Shown in pieces: positions 1-7,075 of a DNA stretch of 16,004 nucleotides. The position numbers were made by a program, and so were the translations under genes. The stretch's first letter is position 1, and each line of letters opens with the position of its first letter. Source of the stretch: an uncultured Collinsella sp. (GTDB lineage Bacteria; Actinomycetota; Coriobacteriia; Coriobacteriales; Coriobacteriaceae); contig CAKTWW010000045.1 in the NCBI GenBank assembly GCA_934630855.1, positions 1 through 16,004 on the forward strand. The letters run 5' to 3'. The notes under the pieces are model-generated. The model worked only from the letters and a program-made list of their open reading frames with translations. It was not told the DNA's origin and searched no databases.

Positions 1-2
1 AG

Positions 3-3000
3 TACGACAAGCCCGGCAAGCACACCTACACGCTGCGCGAGGTCCCGGGTGACGCCAACAACGGCATCACTTACGACAGCACGACCTACACCATTGAGAC
101 TATCGTCAAGGACAACGGTGACGGCACGCTCGACGTCGAGCACAAGCTGCAGGACGCCGATGAGGCGAAGTTCACCAACTCCTACAAGCCTGGCTCCAAG
201 GTCTCCAGCGTCACCGACCAGATCACCGCGACCAAGGTCCTGACCGGCCGTGACCTCAAAGAGCGCGAGTTTAACTTCGAACTCGTTGAGGGTAACGAGG
301 TCGTCGCCACCGGCACCAATGCCGCCGACGGCAAGATCACGATGAGTGCCATCGAGTACACCGAGGCCGGCAAGCACACCTACACGCTGCGCGAGGTCCC
401 GGGCGACGCCGGCAATGGCATCACTTACGACAGCAAGACCTACACCATCGAGACGACCATCACAGACAACGGTGACGGCACGCTCGAGGCGAAGCATGTC
501 CTGAAGGACGCCGACGAGGCGAAGTTCAGCAACAGCTACAAGCCGAACCCCGACGAGTTCAGCGTTACCGACCACATCACCGCGACCAAGGTTTTGACCG
601 GGCGTGCGCTCGAGAAAGGCGAGTTCTCCTTCGAGCTCGTCGAGGGCAAGGACGCCAAGGTCGTCGCCACCGGCAAGAACGCCGCCGACGGCAAGATCAC
701 GATGAGCCCCATCGAGTACAAAGAGGCCGGCAAGCACACCTACACGCTGCGCGAAATCAAGGGTAGCGCCGGCGGCGTCACCTACAGCAACGCCAAGTAC
801 ACCATTGAGACCACCATCACAGACAACGGTGACGGCACCCTCAAGGCCGAGCATGTCCTGAAGGGCGACAAGCCTGCGACCTTCGAGAACACCTACAGCG
901 TGGACCCGCTCGATGCAGACCTCGACTTTGGTCTGAGCAAGGCTATCGACGGACGCGAGTGGACGGATGCGGACAAGTTCAGCTTTACCATCACCGCTCC
1001 CGAGGGCACTCCGCTGCCCGACCCCGCAACCGTGACCGTGAGCAAGAAGGACGCGAAGGACGGCATCGCCGCCATCAAGTTCGGCAAGATTCGCTACACG
1101 GCTGCCGGAACCTATAAGTACGAAATCCGCGAGAACAAGGGCAGTGCGGCCGGCATGACGTATGACGAGCATGTCGCAACCGCCGAAGTGACCGTGACCG
1201 ACAACGGCAAGGGCGTCCTGATCGCCAACGTCACCAAGACGGAAAACGGACGCTTTACCAACACGTATAGCACTGAGCTTAACTACACCGCAGCCGGCGG
1301 TCTTAAGCTCAGCAAGACCCTCTCCGGACGCCCCATGACTGAGGGCCAGTTCACCTTTACCGTGAAGCCCGCCGACGAGGCTTCGGCCAAGGCGCTTGAC
1401 CTGCTGCCTGGAGTCAACGAATTCAAGTCCCCTGCGACGACAGAGGGAGCGGTCGGCCTGATCGACATCCTGGCTGGCCATGAGGTCAAGTTTACGCAGG
1501 CTGACGCCGGTAAGACCTTTACGTATACCGTGACCGAGAAGAATGACCGCCAGCCCGGCTACACCTACGACGACGCCGAGCGCACCGTGACGATTGCTAT
1601 CGCCGATGACGGCGCTGGTACGCTTACTGCCACCACGACCGTTACTGGCGGCCCCGAGGGCACGCATGCGATGGTCCACAAGAGCGGCGAGAACAAGGTC
1701 GAGAGCGCCCTGGTCCCGTTCGAAAACAGCTATAGCGCTACGACCAACAAGCCTGTCCAGGTCGTTGCCGCCAAGAAGCTGACCGGTCGCCTGATGGCCG
1801 ACGGCGAGTTCTACTTTGGCATCGCTTATGCGGGCGAGACGGAAGCAATCCAGGGCACTCCGGCTACCAACCTTGGCGGCCAGGTGAGCTTCGGTACGCT
1901 GCATTACACGACCAAGATGCTCGCCGATCTGGTAAGCGCCGGCCGCGCCATCCGCATCGACACGGATGCCAAGCCTGCGTGGACCATCAACTACACGGCG
2001 TTTGAGTTCACGAACTCGCTGGCCGACAAGGGCATCTCGGCCGAAACGTCGAGCTTTGACTTTAAGGTTATCGTCGTCGACAACGGTGACGGTACCCTGA
2101 CGGCAAGGGTCGACTACGGTGACGCCGAGCCCGTGTTCGAGAACGTCTACGGCGCCGAGGCCGTGGATGACGAACTCACCGGCACCAAGAAGCTTCAGGC
2201 CGCCGAGGGCCTGACCCCGGCCGACATCGCGGGCAAGTTCACCTTTACCGTGACCCCCGACGAGGCGGGCGCCCCGATGCCCGAGCGCACGACCGCAACC
2301 AACGACGCGGCCGGCAACGTGGACTTTGGCAAGATCCACTTTACGCTCGAGGACCTCAACCGCGTCCTGGGCGTGAAGACCGATGCAACCGACAAGACCG
2401 AAGCCGATGAGGCAGAAGCCGATGAGGCAGAGGCCAACGAGGTAGAGGCCAACGTTGACGTTAACGCTGGTGAATCCGAGGACAAGAACGAGCCTGTCGC
2501 CGCTACTCCGCGCTCGCACACCTTTACCTACACGGTGACCGAGTCCGGTAGCGCCCCTGGCGTGACCAACGATGCCAACGCCGCGCGCAAGGTTTCCTAC
2601 ACCGTGACTGACGACGGTGCCGGACATCTGAACGTCAAGCGCGAAGGCGCCGACGGTGCGGCCTTTATGTTCACCAACACCTACAGCGTGGCGCCAACCG
2701 ATTCCGTGGTGACCGATCAGGTCAAGACGGTCAAACGTCTGACCGGACGCGACCTTGCAGCCGGCGAGTTCACGTTTGAGCTGCTCGAGAACGACGTGGT
2801 TGTCGCTAGCGGCACCAACGACGCCAACGGCACCGTTACGCTGAGCCCGATCCGCTACGAGGCACCCGGCACGCACACGTACACGCTGCGCGAGGCTTGC
2901 CCCAACGCGCTCGGCCTGTACAAGGGCGTCACCTATGACGGCACGACCTACACCGTCGTGACCACCGTCTCCGACAACGGCGACGGCACGCTGACCGCGA

Positions 3001-3584
3001 CGCACAAGCTCGAGGGAACTACCGAGTCCGCTGGCTTTACCAACAAGTATCATGCCATGCCCACTCAGGTCTCCATCGGCGCGATCAAGGTGCTCGAGGG
3101 ACGCGAGCTCAAGAAGGACGAGTTTAGCTTTAAGCTCGTTGGCGAGGACATTGAGTCCACCGTCACCAACGATGCCGACGGCAAGATCAACTTCGACAAG
3201 TTCGAGTACGACGAGCCCGGAACGTACGTCTACACCATCAGCGAGGTCAAGGGCGACGAGACCGGTATGACGTACGACAAGTCCGTCTTTACCGCGACCG
3301 TCAACGTGGTCGATGCCGGCGAGGGTAACCTCAAGGCGAGCGTCGCCTATACCAAGGGTGACAAGAGCGTCGAGGGCATCGTGTTCAACAACACGTACAA
3401 GAAGCCCGAAACGCCCGTGCCGACGCCCGACCCCGGCACGCCCAAGACCGTGACGAACATCGTCAAGACGGTCAAGGGTTTCCTGCCCACCACGGGTGAC
3501 CAGCAGGCAGCCGCGCTCCTCATGGCGTTTGTCGTCGCCATGTCCGGCGTCGGTGCCCTGATCTGGGGCATCCGTAAGCGCTAG
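3..3584 (+). CDS. Multi-module LPXTG-anchored surface protein (Spy0128/FctA-like modules), 5'-partial
   Basis: The frame is open from base 3, so the gene starts upstream and lacks its signal peptide and N-terminus here. At least nine tandem beta-sandwich modules are visible. Each starts near a Lys-containing strand (ATKVLTGR, KLSKTLSGR, AIKVLEGR) and ends with FxNxY (FTNSY, FSNSY, FENTY, FTNTY, FENSY, FENVY, FTNTY, FTNKY, FNNTY). Most have a Glu in a YTLRE or YTVTE strand. This Lys...Glu...Asn pattern is that of Gram-positive pilin modules with intramolecular isopeptide bonds (Spy0128/FctA family). After the last module come a Pro/Thr stretch (PETPVPTPDPGTPK), the sortase motif LPTTG (3483-3497), a hydrophobic helix and the tail RKR, so the product should be joined covalently to the cell wall. 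An acidic insertion lies in module 7. Whether it is a stalk-like adhesin or a pilus subunit cannot be decided without the N-terminus; I see no pilin YPK motif in this part. No sortase gene is in the window. Confidence 0.93.
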   Translation, partial: YDKPGKHTYTLREVPGDANNGITYDSTTYTIETIVKDNGDGTLDVEHKLQDADEAKFTNSYKPGSKVSSVTDQITATKVLTGRDLKEREFNFELVEGNEVVATGTNAADGKITMSAIEYTEAGKHTYTLREVPGDAGNGITYDSKTYTIETTITDNGDGTLEAKHVLKDADEAKFSNSYKPNPDEFSVTDHITATKVLTGRALEKGEFSFELVEGKDAKVVATGKNAADGKITMSPIEYKEAGKHTYTLREIKGSAGGVTYSNAKYTIETTITDNGDGTLKAEHVLKGDKPATFENTYSVDPLDADLDFGLSKAIDGREWTDADKFSFTITAPEGTPLPDPATVTVSKKDAKDGIAAIKFGKIRYTAAGTYKYEIRENKGSAAGMTYDEHVATAEVTVTDNGKGVLIANVTKTENGRFTNTYSTELNYTAAGGLKLSKTLSGRPMTEGQFTFTVKPADEASAKALDLLPGVNEFKSPATTEGAVGLIDILAGHEVKFTQADAGKTFTYTVTEKNDRQPGYTYDDAERTVTIAIADDGAGTLTATTTVTGGPEGTHAMVHKSGENKVESALVPFENSYSATTNKPVQVVAAKKLTGRLMADGEFYFGIAYAGETEAIQGTPATNLGGQVSFGTLHYTTKMLADLVSAGRAIRIDTDAKPAWTINYTAFEFTNSLADKGISAETSSFDFKVIVVDNGDGTLTARVDYGDAEPVFENVYGAEAVDDELTGTKKLQAAEGLTPADIAGKFTFTVTPDEAGAPMPERTTATNDAAGNVDFGKIHFTLEDLNRVLGVKTDATDKTEADEAEADEAEANEVEANVDVNAGESEDKNEPVAATPRSHTFTYTVTESGSAPGVTNDANAARKVSYTVTDDGAGHLNVKREGADGAAFMFTNTYSVAPTDSVVTDQVKTVKRLTGRDLAAGEFTFELLENDVVVASGTNDANGTVTLSPIRYEAPGTHTYTLREACPNALGLYKGVTYDGTTYTVVTTVSDNGDGTLTATHKLEGTTESAGFTNKYHAMPTQVSIGAIKVLEGRELKKDEFSFKLVGEDIESTVTNDADGKINFDKFEYDEPGTYVYTISEVKGDETGMTYDKSVFTATVNVVDAGEGNLKASVAYTKGDKSVEGIVFNNTYKKPETPVPTPDPGTPKTVTNIVKTVKGFLPTTGDQQAAALLMAFVVAMSGVGALIWGIRKR
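21..900 (+). repeat. Tandem near-identical adhesin modules (period 354-360 bp)
   Basis: The segment cacacctacacgctgcgcga occurs at 21, 375 and 735, giving periods of 354 and 360 bp. The flanking blocks encoding AADGKITMS, TYTLRE and DNGDGTL are also nearly identical at DNA level. A weaker eighth module (around 2870-2895) shares the same block. The first three visible modules are therefore recent duplications, whereas modules 4-7 have diverged. Such repeats allow the number of modules to change by recombination. Confidence 0.85.
2400..2459 (+). repeat. Four 15-bp tandem repeats encoding an acidic linker
   Basis: Units at 2400-2414 and 2415-2429 are identical (gaagccgatgaggca). They are followed by two degenerate units at 2430-2444 and 2445-2459. 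They encode EADEA, EADEA, EANEV and EANVD within the seventh module of the surface protein, just before its HTFTYTVTES strand. The insert adds a flexible, strongly acidic loop absent from the sister modules. Confidence 0.9.
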
Positions 3585-3594
3585 GCGCACTGAC

Positions 3595-3623
3595 AGCGCC
3601 CGGGGCCAAGGGCCCCGGGCGCT
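3595..3623 (+). other. Perfect 13-bp hairpin just after the adhesin stop
   Basis: The arms agcgcccggggcc (3595-3607) and ggccccgggcgct (3611-3623) pair perfectly around an aag loop, 11 bp past the stop codon. No T-run follows, so on its own it is not a classical intrinsic terminator. It could protect the mRNA 3' end or cause pausing ahead of the next hairpin. Confidence 0.75.
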
Positions 3624-3661
3624 GGCGGGGAGCCAAAAACATAGCCCCCACCCCACCCCCA

Positions 3662-3703
3662 GCCGCCACGGAGGCGTCTCCCTTCTCCGTGGCGGCACTT
3701 TTG
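3662..3703 (+). terminator. Probable intrinsic terminator of the adhesin gene
   Basis: The arms gccgccacggag (3662-3673) and ctccgtggcggc (3685-3696) form a perfect 12-bp stem with an 11-nt loop. It is followed by acttttg, a short T-run. Its position 78 bp after the adhesin stop, in a convergent gap, fits a terminator for that gene. Confidence 0.65.
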
Positions 3704-3722
3704 TGCGTAGGGGAGGAGGGCG

Positions 3723-3884
3723 CGCCACAAAACCGGCCCATCTATTACGTTTAGCTGCCGACCCCTAACCATGCCGAAAAACGTGAAAACAAAACCGCAG
3801 GTAGAACGCCTGCGGTTTTGTTCAAAACGAGGGTGTGGTCGGGGGTATCGAGTCAAACGTAGTAGATGGGCCGGTTTCGTGGCG
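3723..3884. repeat. 162-bp imperfect palindromic element with 30-bp ends and a central terminator-like hairpin
   Basis: The ends 3723-3752 and 3855-3884 are inverted repeats (30 bp, 2 mismatches). Their inner flanks are also partly complementary. At the centre a perfect 13-bp stem, acaaaaccgcagg (3789-3801) with cctgcggttttgt (3809-3821), ends in a ttttgtt run. It could terminate transcription in both directions between the convergent adhesin and response-regulator genes. The whole has the form of a MITE- or BIME-like element. It has no credible reading frame. Confidence 0.75.
3768..3805 (+). repeat. 38-bp direct repeat, copy 1
   Basis: This stretch (starting accatgccgaaaaacg) recurs at 4016-4053 with two substitutions. 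It forms part of the left arm and the central stem of the palindromic element here, so the two palindromic units in this gap share a module. Confidence 0.85.
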
Positions 3885-3974
3885 GGCGCCGCCGGCTGAT
3901 CCCCCGGGGACGGGGAAACGGATCATTTTTTGCTCCGCGGGGCTCGCGGAAGTGCCCGCGCGGGGCTGCCCGAA

Positions 3975-4128
3975 CAAAACTATGCCGGATTACGGGGCTG
4001 AATCGCGAACCTCCAACCATACCGAAAAACGCGAAAACAAAACCGCAGGTAGATGGGCCATCATTTTTCGAAAAATGGGGGCATGGGCGGGGTTCCTGAG
4101 TTTAGCCCCGTAAACCGGCATAGTTTTG
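3975..4128. repeat. 154-bp element bounded by 26-bp inverted repeats
   Basis: The arms 3975-4000 (caaaactatgccggattacg and on) and 4103-4128 are reverse complements with two mismatches. A degenerate third copy of the end, aaagctatgccgg, lies at 4156-4168. Inside are the second 38-bp repeat and a perfect 16-bp palindrome, catttttcgaaaaatg (4062-4077). With the preceding element, this leaves almost the whole 604-bp gap filled with palindromic, non-coding sequence. Confidence 0.75.
4016..4053 (+). repeat. 38-bp direct repeat, copy 2
   Basis: Second copy of the 3768-3805 sequence with two substitutions. It lacks the partner arm (cctgcggttttg) that completes the stem in copy 1. This looks like a truncated or rearranged element. 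It is followed by tagatgggcc, a string also present in the right end of the first element (3862-3871). Confidence 0.85.
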
Positions 4129-4188
4129 AAATGGCATCAAATCGGTAGCAGCCATAAAGCTATGCCGGGGTGGTCGGCCGTTGGTTGA

Positions 4189-4818
4189 TTACCCTCGCAG
4201 GTAGGCGATGGCGATCTGGGTGCGGTTGCGCAGGCCCATTTTGGCCAGGATTGAGCTGATGTGGTTTCGCACGGTGCCTTCGCCCATATAGGCGGTGGTG
4301 GCAATTTCCTTGTTATCGAGGCCGCGGGCAATGAGCTCGGCGACCTCGAACTCGCGGTCGGTCAGGCCGGCAAAGGCTGCGGGCCGGCGGGACGAGCCGG
4401 CCTCGACGTCCGTCCCATCAAAATCGACGTCCTCGATTGCCTTGCCCTCGAGCACGCGTTTGCCGTCCATGACTTGCGCCAGCGCTGGCGGAATGGCAGC
4501 GACATCGGTTTTGATCAGATAGCCGCGGGCGCCCAGCTTGAGCGCCGACACAATGTATTCGTCATCCGAAAACGTGGTCAGGAACACCACGCGTGCTGTG
4601 GGGTCGCACTCGAGGATCTCGCGCGCCGCCGAAAGGCCGTCACGCCCCGGCATCTGAATATCGAGCAGCGCGATGTCGGGCGCGTGCTCGGTGTAGAGCG
4701 CGACCGCATCGTTGCCGTCGGCGCCGGTGCCCACCACTTCGATCTGCGGCTGGGCACCCAGGATAATCTTGAGCGAATCGACCACCAAGCGGTCGTCGTC
4801 GACAACAATGAGCCTCAT
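4189..4818 (-). CDS. NarL/FixJ-family response regulator
   Basis: The 209-aa product has a receiver domain (about 1-118) and a LuxR-type helix-turn-helix (about 150-207). The receiver shows the acidic pocket D7-D8-D9, phosphoacceptor D53 in LLDIQMPG, T81 in FLTT and K103 in YLIKTD. The output domain carries LTDREFEVAELIARG, NKEIA and GEGTVRNHISSIL, typical of the family. It is a DNA-binding regulator activated by phosphorylation from the adjacent kinase. Its ATG overlaps the kinase stop codon (ATGA, 4815-4818), which implies translational coupling in one operon. The likely target is the divergent ABC-2 operon at 6127 and perhaps its own promoter, by analogy with LnrJ- or LiaR-like systems; that target is inferred from position only. 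Length and motifs are complete. Confidence 0.95.
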   Translation of the reverse strand: MRLIVVDDDRLVVDSLKIILGAQPQIEVVGTGADGNDAVALYTEHAPDIALLDIQMPGRDGLSAAREILECDPTARVVFLTTFSDDEYIVSALKLGARGYLIKTDVAAIPPALAQVMDGKRVLEGKAIEDVDFDGTDVEAGSSRRPAAFAGLTDREFEVAELIARGLDNKEIATTAYMGEGTVRNHISSILAKMGLRNRTQIAIAYLRG

Positions 4819-5960
4819 CGGGCGTCATCTCCTTGCTGTTTGGGGACGGTGGCAAACACGCGCCAGCCGGGGGCGCCGGCGCGTGGGCCGGCAGTGAAGG
4901 TTCCGCCGAGCGCCTCGACGCGCTCGCGCATGGAGCCGAGCCCCATGCCTTCCGCGACGCCGCGACCGCCCGCCCGGATCCCGCCCTCGCCATCGTCGGT
5001 AACGATGAGCTGGTAAAACGACGGATGCTCCATGCATCGCACGGTAACGTTCTGAGCACGGGCGTGGCGCATGGTGTTGGAGAGCGCCTCGCGCAGGATC
5101 GCCGCAAAGCAGTTGGCGACGTTGGCGGGTGCATGTTCGGCCAAAACCTCAAGCTCAATCTGCGGCCCGCCATCTGAGCGCGCACCTTTCACGATGCGCT
5201 CGAGCTGTACGGAGAGATTGGCCGCGTTGTCGTTGAGCGCATGGACGCTCGCGCGCACAAGCTGAAGCGCCTCATCGACGGTGCGCTTGACGTCGGCGAA
5301 GTCGGCGGCGACACCGGGCTCGTTGGCGTGGACTACGCGTAGGGCTTCGGTTTGCAGCGAGGCACGCGTGAGCTGGTGGCCCACGTTATCGTGGATCTCG
5401 CGCGCGATGCGTGCGCGCTCGGCGAGCGTCGCGAGCTCGACCTCGTAGTCCTGGCGGTCGGCAAGGTCGCGGTTGCGCGCCTCGAGCGCGAGGGCTCGTT
5501 CCTGCAGCTCGTCACGGGTGCGACGCATGCGCTCCTGCTCGCGCTCCAGCTGGGCGGTGCGCAGCGACAGTAAGGTGGCGGCAACCGAAAGAATGGCCGT
5601 CAGCAGCAGCGCGCGGGTGGGAAGCGCGCCGGCGTGGGCATATGCAACGAGCGCGCAGGCAAAGATGGCGCCGGCGCCCAGTGCGCCCCAGACGTGCTCG
5701 CGGCGCACGCGTCGCGCGATGTCGTAGAAGGCGAGGGGCGCAAACGGCATAAACGACGGCACAAAGACAGCCACGATGACGTAAGCGTAGCTCGCGGCCT
5801 CGCTGGCGCGGCGGGTGCGCTCGCCTTGCGCGACCTCGGCCAGCGCGGCGATGACAACGCCAAGGCAAAATGCCGCGACCAGGCGGGCGTCCACAGCAAG
5901 GCCCAAGGCGGCCGCGATGCAGCACGCCAACACGATCGATTTGTCGAAAAGCCTGTTCAT
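4815..5960 (-). CDS. Membrane sensor histidine kinase, NarL/DesK type (HisKA_3)
   Basis: The N-terminal part (about 1-135) contains several hydrophobic helices with almost no extracytoplasmic loop. This suggests sensing within the membrane or through a partner such as the neighbouring transporter. A Glu/Arg-rich coiled-coil linker (about 136-180) leads to the HisKA_3 box REIHDNVGHQLT, with phospho-acceptor His190. The HATPase_c domain then shows an N-box (EALSNTMRHA), DDGEGG and GMGLGSMRERVEALGG. I chose ATG 5960 (381 aa). The frame stays open to a GTG at 5987 (390 aa), but neither site has a Shine-Dalgarno sequence. A TACAAT lies 6 nt before the ATG, so the transcript may be leaderless. The response regulator follows with an ATGA overlap. 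The ligand is unknown; kinases in this setting beside ABC-2 exporters often respond to antimicrobials or envelope stress. Confidence 0.9.
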   Translation of the reverse strand: MNRLFDKSIVLACCIAAALGLAVDARLVAAFCLGVVIAALAEVAQGERTRRASEAASYAYVIVAVFVPSFMPFAPLAFYDIARRVRREHVWGALGAGAIFACALVAYAHAGALPTRALLLTAILSVAATLLSLRTAQLEREQERMRRTRDELQERALALEARNRDLADRQDYEVELATLAERARIAREIHDNVGHQLTRASLQTEALRVVHANEPGVAADFADVKRTVDEALQLVRASVHALNDNAANLSVQLERIVKGARSDGGPQIELEVLAEHAPANVANCFAAILREALSNTMRHARAQNVTVRCMEHPSFYQLIVTDDGEGGIRAGGRGVAEGMGLGSMRERVEALGGTFTAGPRAGAPGWRVFATVPKQQGDDAR

Positions 5961-5966
5961 ACGGGT

Positions 5967-5972
5967 ATTGTA
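5967..5972 (-). promoter_or_regulatory. Candidate -10 box (TACAAT) for a leaderless kinase transcript
   Basis: On the minus strand TACAAT is followed by six bases and then the ATG at 5960, so initiation about 7 nt downstream would start on the start codon. No ribosome-binding site precedes this ATG or the upstream GTG. No good -35 hexamer is visible at 17-18 bp, so the call rests on the -10 box and the missing Shine-Dalgarno sequence. Confidence 0.35.
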
Positions 5973-6010
5973 CGCGATGGCGCGCACGACGATTGCTCAG
6001 GTGCCGCAAC

Positions 6011-6050
6011 CGTGACATTCCTCCCGCCCGGCCCCGCCGCACTCGTGACA
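6011..6050 (+). promoter_or_regulatory. Direct CGTGACA repeats between the kinase and exporter genes
   Basis: CGTGACA occurs at 6011-6017 and 6044-6050, 33 bp apart (about three helical turns), in the divergent gap between the two-component genes and the ABC-2 operon. They could be binding sites of the response regulator or degenerate -35 boxes. I could not find a convincing -10 for the exporter operon. This is a weak, position-based call. Confidence 0.25.
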
Positions 6051-6126
6051 AAGCTCACTGGCGCGCCCTCGCCGCACCTGCGATGATGCAATCGTACCGG
6101 GCCGCAATCAACAGAAGGGCCACCTC

Positions 6127-7065
6127 ATGACAGATATCGTCCGCGTCGAAAACCTCGTCAAGCGCTATGACGACCTTATCGCGCTCGACCACTTTAACCT
6201 GAGCATCGCCCCCGGCGAGATCTTTGGCTTGCTCGGCCCCAATGGCTCGGGCAAGACCACGTCCATCAACTGCATCCTGCAGCTGCTTGCTTACGACAAG
6301 GGCACCATCGAGCTGTTCGGCGAGCCCATGACGCCCGTCCGCTACGACCTCAAGCGCCGTATCGGCGTGGTGCCGCAGCAGGTGGCGGTGTTCGACGAGC
6401 TCACCGTGCGCGAGAACATCGATTATTTCTGCAGCCTCTACGTCAACGATCGCAAGCGCCGCCGCGCGCTGGTGGACGAGGCGATCGACTTTGTCGGCCT
6501 GGGCGACTTTGCCAAGTTCCGCCCCGGCAAGCTTTCGGGCGGCCTGGCGCGCCGCCTTAACATCGCCTGCGGTATCGCGCACAAGCCCGAGCTCATCTTC
6601 TTCGACGAGCCCACGGTGGCGGTCGACCCGCAAAGCCGCAACGCCATCCTGGAGGGCATCTGCCGCCTGCGCGACGAGGGCGCCACGGTGGTGTATACCA
6701 GCCACTACATGGAGGAGGTCGAGCAGATCTGCAGCCGCATCATGATCATGGACGGCGGGCGCGTGTTGGCGCAGGGCACCAACGACGAGCTCAAGCGCAT
6801 GATCCAGATGGGCGAGAAGGTCGTGATCGAGGTCGGTGAGGTGCCGAGCGCGGCACTCGCTGCCGTTGCGAGTCTGCCGCATGTCCTGGACCTGGCGGCG
6901 ACGGCGGGCCAGCTCACGTTCTCGTGCGAGGCGAGCCCGCATAACCTGACCGACATCCTCGACGCGCTGCGCTCGTACGACGTGCCGCTCGGCCGCATCT
7001 ACTCCGAGCCGCCGACCCTCAACGACGTGTTCCTCGAGATCACCGGCCGCGAGCTGCGCGACTAG
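6127..7065 (+). CDS. ABC-2 exporter ATP-binding protein
   Basis: The 312-aa ATPase has the full nucleotide-binding set: Walker A GPNGSGKT (37-44), Q-loop in VVPQQ (Q84/Q85), signature LSGGLARR (136-143), Walker B LIFFDEP (156-162) with catalytic E161, and switch H193 in YTSHYMEE. The signature's fifth residue is Leu instead of Gln, followed by RR; this is common among ABC-2/DrrA-type exporters. The C-terminal extension (about 225-312, ending PTLNDVFLEITGREL) is also typical of that subgroup. AGAAGGG at 6113-6119 lies 7 nt before the ATG. It is the first gene of a three-gene operon with the two permeases and is divergent from the two-component genes. It should energise efflux of a membrane-active compound; the substrate is unknown. 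Confidence 0.95.
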   Translation: MTDIVRVENLVKRYDDLIALDHFNLSIAPGEIFGLLGPNGSGKTTSINCILQLLAYDKGTIELFGEPMTPVRYDLKRRIGVVPQQVAVFDELTVRENIDYFCSLYVNDRKRRRALVDEAIDFVGLGDFAKFRPGKLSGGLARRLNIACGIAHKPELIFFDEPTVAVDPQSRNAILEGICRLRDEGATVVYTSHYMEEVEQICSRIMIMDGGRVLAQGTNDELKRMIQMGEKVVIEVGEVPSAALAAVASLPHVLDLAATAGQLTFSCEASPHNLTDILDALRSYDVPLGRIYSEPPTLNDVFLEITGRELRD

Positions 7066-7075
7066 GGGGGCGGCC

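Noticed and set aside
3..3584. Interpreting the repeated modules as an assembly duplication
   Set aside because: The modules differ in length and sequence and the frame is intact through the sortase signal, so they form a genuine modular protein. Exact module number upstream cannot be judged here.
3581..4113. Overlapping frames of 73-92 codons in the convergent gap
   Set aside because: They run through hairpins and inverted repeats, lack ribosome-binding sites and encode mirror-like Arg/Pro-rich peptides.
5961..6126. Sigma70 promoter for the ABC-2 operon
   Set aside because: I found GTGACA hexamers but no -10 at a usable distance, so no promoter was called for that operon.
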